From positions 1-64,000 of the forward strand of contig DATELK010000165.1 in NCBI GenBank assembly GCA_035276685.1: a stretch of DNA of 64,000 nucleotides, in the 5' to 3' direction. The notes below the pieces were generated by a model that was not told the origin of the DNA, made no database searches, and was given only the letters and a program-made list of their open reading frames with translations. Position numbers and translations under genes: made by a program. The stretch is from JACVRN01 sp035276685 (lineage in GTDB: Bacteria; Acidobacteriota; Blastocatellia; Pyrinomonadales; Pyrinomonadaceae). This document shows positions 60,307 to 64,000 of the stretch, one piece after another. Within the stretch, counting starts at the first letter, position 1. The number at the start of each line of letters is the position of its first letter.

Positions 60307-60600
60307 ATGCTTCACTTGAAGGCGCGGCTGCTGGGTTTAGTAATCATAGCGATATTCGCGGGGCTGCTCTATTACGACTGGCACATGCTACGGCAGGAGG
60401 GACAGTACTACATGAAGCTGGCGGTGCTTGCACCCTTAGGAATCATCGGCGGCATCTTTGTCCTGCTCTTTCCGACCAAGGCGGGGCCGCCGCAGACGGG
60501 CTCGGACAAGCTGGTAGTCTTTCTGGTATTCCTCCTGGGAGCGGCTGCGGGCGCGCTTAACCTGTACCTGATGGATCCGGGCTTCTTCTCTTTTCGTTAA
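60307..60600 (+). CDS. Small membrane protein
   Basis: 97 residues from ATG 60307 (TTAGGAGAAACGGG upstream). Three transmembrane segments at about 6-23, 37-57 and 70-88. No family recognised. Its stop TAA ends one base before the ATG of the next gene, so the two are probably translated together. Confidence 0.75.
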   Translation: MLHLKARLLGLVIIAIFAGLLYYDWHMLRQEGQYYMKLAVLAPLGIIGGIFVLLFPTKAGPPQTGSDKLVVFLVFLLGAAAGALNLYLMDPGFFSFR

Positions 60601-61290
60601 ATGGGTGATTCGGCTTCAGTCATCAGCAGGGAGTTCGACCGGCTGGCTCTCGTCGCGGCGGGCGGCGACGAGGGCTGGACGCAGAACAGCCACTATCACG
60701 ACTTCCTGCTGCGGCGCGTGCCGCCGGGTTGCCGTCGCGCGCTTGAGGTAGGCTGCGGCGCGGGAGCCTTCTCGCGCAGGCTGGCCCAGCGCTCAGAGCA
60801 CGTCACGGCGCTAGACCTCTCGCCAGAGATGGTACGCATTGCGCGCGAGCGCTCCGGCCAGTTCGGGAATATAGAGTTTGACGTGGGCGACGCCGTCGAG
60901 CGTGACTTGCCCGAAGAAGAGTTCGACTGCGTCGCCACGATTGCGACGCTTCATCACATGCCCCTGCGTCTCATGCTCTCCAAGTTCAGGCGGGCTTTGA
61001 AGCCGGGTGGCGTGCTGCTCGTGTTAGACCTCGTGGAGCCGGAAGGATTTTTTGACAGGCTGACGGATGCCTTGGCTCTTCCCGCGTGCGTAGGCTTGAG
61101 GCTGCTTCACAAGCGACGCTTCAGAGAGCCCGCGTCTGTGCGAGCGGCGTGGGCCGAGCACGAGCAGTACGACAGCTATCCGACTCTGGGAGAGGTGCGA
61201 CGCGCCTGCGACGGATTGCTTCCCGGCGCGGAGGTCAGGCGTCACCTGCTCTGGCGCTACTCGCTCATCTGGCGAAAGGTTGTGGTATAA
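60601..61290 (+). CDS. Class I SAM-dependent methyltransferase
   Basis: 229 residues. SAM-binding motif EVGCGAGAFSRRLA, post-I ALDLSPEMVRIAR, motif II FDCVATIATLHHMPL, motif III LKPGGVLLVLDL: the Ubie/COQ5-type methyltransferase fold. Substrate unknown. Starts directly at the end of the small membrane protein gene. Confidence 0.9.
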   Translation: MGDSASVISREFDRLALVAAGGDEGWTQNSHYHDFLLRRVPPGCRRALEVGCGAGAFSRRLAQRSEHVTALDLSPEMVRIARERSGQFGNIEFDVGDAVERDLPEEEFDCVATIATLHHMPLRLMLSKFRRALKPGGVLLVLDLVEPEGFFDRLTDALALPACVGLRLLHKRRFREPASVRAAWAEHEQYDSYPTLGEVRRACDGLLPGAEVRRHLLWRYSLIWRKVVV

Positions 61291-61340
61291 AGATAGTCGT
61301 TGCACGGGCCAAGCCGAAAATCAAAGGCGCGCGAGGTTAC

Positions 61341-61889
61341 ATGACGGCAAAGCTGAAGATAGCCCTGTTTGTCTCCATCCTGCTTATCGAGAGCATTGGT
61401 TTCGCGCAAGCCCCTTCCAGAAGAGCGCAGGTCAAGCTGCGCGGCAGGGGCCGTAGCCTTCTGCTTTCGAGCGGCCGCGTGCGCCGCTCTCTGAACGTGC
61501 GCGAGCAGGTGCTGGCGGCTAGGCTCGACGAGGTGAAGCTGCTCTTTGTCTCGCACGAAGACTCTTTCACTTACCTGCTGGTTGACGCCTGCGGCCCCTC
61601 TAAGCCTGTGCCGGATGCGAGGCGTTGCGGCGCGGCAGACGAGTGCGGCCTGCTCTGGATTAAGCTCGACGGCGCGCTCATGATGCGCGACGTAAAGGCC
61701 GCTAACTACGAGTCATGCTGGACGACGAGCACTTCCTCGGACGGCTACAAAATCTTCGGCCGCAAGCTCAGCATGGAGTACGACGACTTCAACGCGCGCA
61801 AGCACTACAAGCTCTCATACGATGCAGACCAGCCCAAGCGCGCCTTCAGCCTAGAAGAGTTCGCCCTCGTGGACAGGGCCGCGCCCTAA
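61341..61889 (+). CDS. Exported hypothetical protein
   Basis: 182 residues from ATG 61341. Signal peptide (about 1-22, ending GFAQ) and a secreted domain with several Cys (DACGPS, RRCGAADECG, ESCWT) that may form disulfides. No family recognised. It follows the methyltransferase gene at 50 bases. Confidence 0.75.
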   Translation: MTAKLKIALFVSILLIESIGFAQAPSRRAQVKLRGRGRSLLLSSGRVRRSLNVREQVLAARLDEVKLLFVSHEDSFTYLLVDACGPSKPVPDARRCGAADECGLLWIKLDGALMMRDVKAANYESCWTTSTSSDGYKIFGRKLSMEYDDFNARKHYKLSYDADQPKRAFSLEEFALVDRAAP

Positions 61890-61966
61890 AGTCCCCGCCC
61901 TTTACTCTCCGCACAGAAATTCGGAACCGGCTTTAATCCTGAACAGAAGGATAAATCTATCTTTGT

Positions 61967-62869
61967 ATGATTGAGTACGATGCTCACAAGTGGACTGACC
62001 ACCTCTTTGACATAAAAGGCTCCATGGTGCGCGAGATAACGGGGCGGGTGCTGCTGGTGGTCGCGTGGGCCGCTTTGGTGGTCGCCTTTCACCTGTACGT
62101 GCGTCCCGTGGCCGTGCCCTCGACCGTGCACGCCCTTGTCGGCGTGGCGATTGGACTGCTGCTGGTGATTCGCACCAACGCTTCCTACGAGCGCTTCTGG
62201 GAGGGGCGTAAGATGTGGGGCGGGATGGTCAACGAGTCTCGCAACCTTGCGCGCTCGTCCACGGCCTTCCTGCGCGACGCTCCCGAAACCGCAGAAGCTA
62301 TAATCAAGTGGACGGTCGCCTTTGCATATTCTTCCATGCACGCGCTCAGAGGCTCTAAGGGCATAGGCCCCGTGGCGGAGCGCCTGCCCGAAGCTGAAGT
62401 CCGGGAGGTGCTCGCGGCGGCTCACGTGCCTTCGGCTATAGCGCTACGCATAAGCCGACTGATTGACGAGGCGAGGCGAAGGGGACATGCTTCGGATTAC
62501 GTTGCCATGACGCTCGACCAAAACGTCCAGTTGCTGATTGACTACATAGGCGCGTGCGAGCGCATACACAAAACGCCTCTGCCGTTCGCCTACGTGGTAC
62601 ACCTTCGCCGCGCGCTTATACTCTACTGCGTGACGCTTCCCTTCGCGCTCATAGAATCGTACGGCTGGTCTACGGTCATAGACACGCTGCTGATAGCCTA
62701 CATACTCTTCGGCATAGAAGAGATAGGCGTGGAGATAGAAGACCCGTTTGGCGAAGACGACAACGACCTGCCGCTCGAAAAGATTTGCGCCACCATAGAG
62801 GGCAACCTGCTCTCTGTCATCAAAAGCCCGGAAGCGGAGCCCGTGGGCCGCAGCGCCGGAGCATCCTGA
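61967..62869 (+). CDS. Bestrophin-family anion channel (UPF0187)
   Basis: 300 residues. The RTNASYERFWEGRKMWGGMVN segment (about 68-88) is the family's signature; hydrophobic segments at about 25-45, 50-66, 210-232 and 240-255 fit a bestrophin. It forms a pentameric anion channel permeant to Cl- and HCO3-. It ends 14 bases before a beta-carbonic anhydrase gene, suggesting a joint bicarbonate role. Confidence 0.9.
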   Translation: MIEYDAHKWTDHLFDIKGSMVREITGRVLLVVAWAALVVAFHLYVRPVAVPSTVHALVGVAIGLLLVIRTNASYERFWEGRKMWGGMVNESRNLARSSTAFLRDAPETAEAIIKWTVAFAYSSMHALRGSKGIGPVAERLPEAEVREVLAAAHVPSAIALRISRLIDEARRRGHASDYVAMTLDQNVQLLIDYIGACERIHKTPLPFAYVVHLRRALILYCVTLPFALIESYGWSTVIDTLLIAYILFGIEEIGVEIEDPFGEDDNDLPLEKICATIEGNLLSVIKSPEAEPVGRSAGAS

Positions 62870-62883
62870 AGGAGCTTGCAATC

Positions 62884-63534
62884 ATGAGAAAGCTGAAACA
62901 TTTATTCGACAAGAACCGCGACTGGGCCGCAAGTATTCAGGCCAGCAACCCTGAGTTCTTCCAGAATCTCTCGCGCCAGCAATCGCCCGAATATCTATGG
63001 ATTGGCTGCGCCGACAGCCGCGTCCCTGCCAACGAGATTACGGGCCTCCTGCCCGGAGAGATGTTCGTGCATCGCAACGTGGCCAACGTGGTCGTACACA
63101 CAGACCTCAACTGCCTGTCCGTGATTCAGTACGCGGTGGAAGTCTTGAAGGTCAAGCACATCATAGTCTGCGGCCATTACGGCTGCGGCGGGGTGCTGGC
63201 GGCCATGGAGAATAAGCGGCACGGGCTGATTGACAACTGGCTGCGCCACATACAGGACGTGGCGCAGAAGCACGCGCCGCAGCTTTCGGAAGCCACGGAC
63301 ACGTCTGAGAAGTTCAAGAGGCTCTGCGAGCTGAACGTCATAGAGCAGGTCTCAAACGTCTGCCAGACCACCATCGTCGAGAACGCTTGGGAGCAGGGAC
63401 AGGACCTGACCATTCACGGCTGGATTTACGGGCTGGACACAGGGCTCCTGCACGACCTGAACATCTGCGTCACCTCGCAGGACGACCTCAGGACGAATTA
63501 CCGGACGGCAATCACAAGCCCCGCCTCCGCCTGA
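62884..63534 (+). CDS. can: Beta-class carbonic anhydrase
   Basis: 216 residues from ATG 62884 (GAAGGAG upstream). Zinc ligands Cys42, His98 and Cys101 with the CADSR and CGHYGCGG motifs; GEMFVHRNVANVV completes the active site, and Asp44/Arg46 form the dyad. Type I beta-CA hydrating CO2 to HCO3-. Directly follows the bestrophin channel gene. Confidence 0.97.
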   Translation: MRKLKHLFDKNRDWAASIQASNPEFFQNLSRQQSPEYLWIGCADSRVPANEITGLLPGEMFVHRNVANVVVHTDLNCLSVIQYAVEVLKVKHIIVCGHYGCGGVLAAMENKRHGLIDNWLRHIQDVAQKHAPQLSEATDTSEKFKRLCELNVIEQVSNVCQTTIVENAWEQGQDLTIHGWIYGLDTGLLHDLNICVTSQDDLRTNYRTAITSPASA

Positions 63535-63569
63535 AGAGCCTCTGAAAGCTGCGCCTTCGTCTAAAAGAA

Positions 63570-63603
63570 AAGTCCGTGGCTGATTCAATCCGGCCACGGA
63601 CTT
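63570..63603 (-). terminator. Terminator for the WrbA gene
   Basis: 11-bp stem AAGTCCGTGGC / GCCACGGACTT with a 12-base loop; on the minus strand it is followed by TTCTTTTAG. A weaker T run follows on the plus side after the carbonic anhydrase gene. Confidence 0.85.
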
Positions 63604-63657
63604 CTCCTTAGCTTCGAGCGCCTCAGGCTCAACTAAAAGACTCTTAATCGGCGGCTC

Positions 63658-64000
63658 TTACTGGCCTTTTCCTGCGGCTATCATGGCCGCGATTTCCGTG
63701 ACGCGCCTGCCCTGAAAGCGCGCGGCCGCGAGAGCCGTTTCGTCCGGCTTGAGCGCTCCGTTATTGGAGGTGAACGACGTGCCGTAAGGATTGCCGGACT
63801 GGAACTGAATCGGGTCTGCGTAGCCGGGGCCGACGATGATAGCGCCCCAGTGATAGAAGGTCGTGTTGAGATTAACTATGGTCGTCTCCTGCCCGCCGTG
63901 CGAGGTGCCTGTGCTGGTAAACGACGAGCAGACCTTGTTGACGAGCGCTCCCTGTGCCCATAGGCCCCCGGTCATATCCAGAAACTGCTTGAGCTGCGCG
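63658..64000 (-). CDS. wrbA: NAD(P)H:quinone oxidoreductase, WrbA type, partial
   Basis: C-terminal 114 residues; the gene runs off the window edge. QFLDMTGGLWAQGALVNKV, GGQETTIVNLNTTFYHWG and VGPGYADP are characteristic of WrbA, a flavodoxin-fold FMN enzyme reducing quinones by two electrons. The FMN-binding N-terminal part is outside the window. Confidence 0.93.
   Translation of the reverse strand, partial: AQLKQFLDMTGGLWAQGALVNKVCSSFTSTGTSHGGQETTIVNLNTTFYHWGAIIVGPGYADPIQFQSGNPYGTSFTSNNGALKPDETALAAARFQGRRVTEIAAMIAAGKGQ

Overview
The window is G+C-rich chromosomal DNA, densely packed with genes, almost certainly from an Acidobacteriota (possibly Blastocatellia-like). The evidence is a VWFA-related protein of the acidobacterial type, many exported TonB/TPR/HEAT proteins, TTG and GTG starts with strong Shine-Dalgarno sites, and several families of long palindromic intergenic repeats. 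No rRNA genes, CRISPR arrays, phage genes or intact insertion sequences were seen.

Layout. 1-9.5 kb: 3' part of a lipoyl-dependent dehydrogenase E2 gene with an in-frame amber codon near the window edge, a TIGR02587/TIGR02588-type membrane pair, an OmpA-like and a VWA exported protein, then lipB, a PLP ammonia-lyase, lipA and a zinc-type alcohol dehydrogenase. lipA and lipB make the cofactor the E2 enzyme needs. 9.6-20 kb: an STT3-like GT-C membrane protein, a response regulator, a Lys/Gly-rich histone-like protein, a hydrolase, a hotdog thioesterase, exported TonB/TPR/5'-nucleotidase proteins, a leucyl aminopeptidase and a DUF1992 protein. 20-22.8 kb: an acyl-reductase-like SDR, then a PerR-type regulator, a 2-Cys peroxiredoxin and a thioredoxin-like protein behind a clear palindromic operator, closed by a strong terminator. 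22.8-31 kb: DUF4112, an M1-like peptidase with a lost catalytic Glu, a HEAT-cyclophilin fusion, a molybdopterin oxidoreductase and a bactofilin. 31-37.7 kb: ttcA with an unknown partner, a TIR-domain protein, a GT-C-like membrane protein and two GNAT acetyltransferases. 37.7-45.4 kb: glutamine-dependent NAD synthetase, HicAB, and a four-gene catabolic operon (Gfo/Idh/MocA, cyclase, HyuA, HyuB).

The most notable feature is at 46.0-46.4 kb on the minus strand. It is a tRNA-Ile(CAU)-type gene whose anticodon loop is interrupted by a ~308-nt group I intron (IC3-like core). A small, A+T-richer HNH nuclease gene lies just downstream on the same strand.

46.4-64 kb: DinB, a WD40-like lipoprotein, an M48 peptidase, an enoyl-CoA hydratase, an SDR, an M61 peptidase, a zinc-ribbon thioredoxin, DoxX, an MFS transporter, DUF488, GNAT and CYTH proteins, a swivel-first LeuD-LeuC fusion dehydratase, a methyltransferase, a bestrophin channel next to a beta-carbonic anhydrase, and the 3' end of a WrbA gene.

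At least seven kinds of inverted-repeat element occupy the gaps. Three recur here: family A five times, family B five times, family C twice. Two family B copies have become part of coding sequence. All calls come from reading the sequence alone; family assignments rest on recognised motifs, not on searches.
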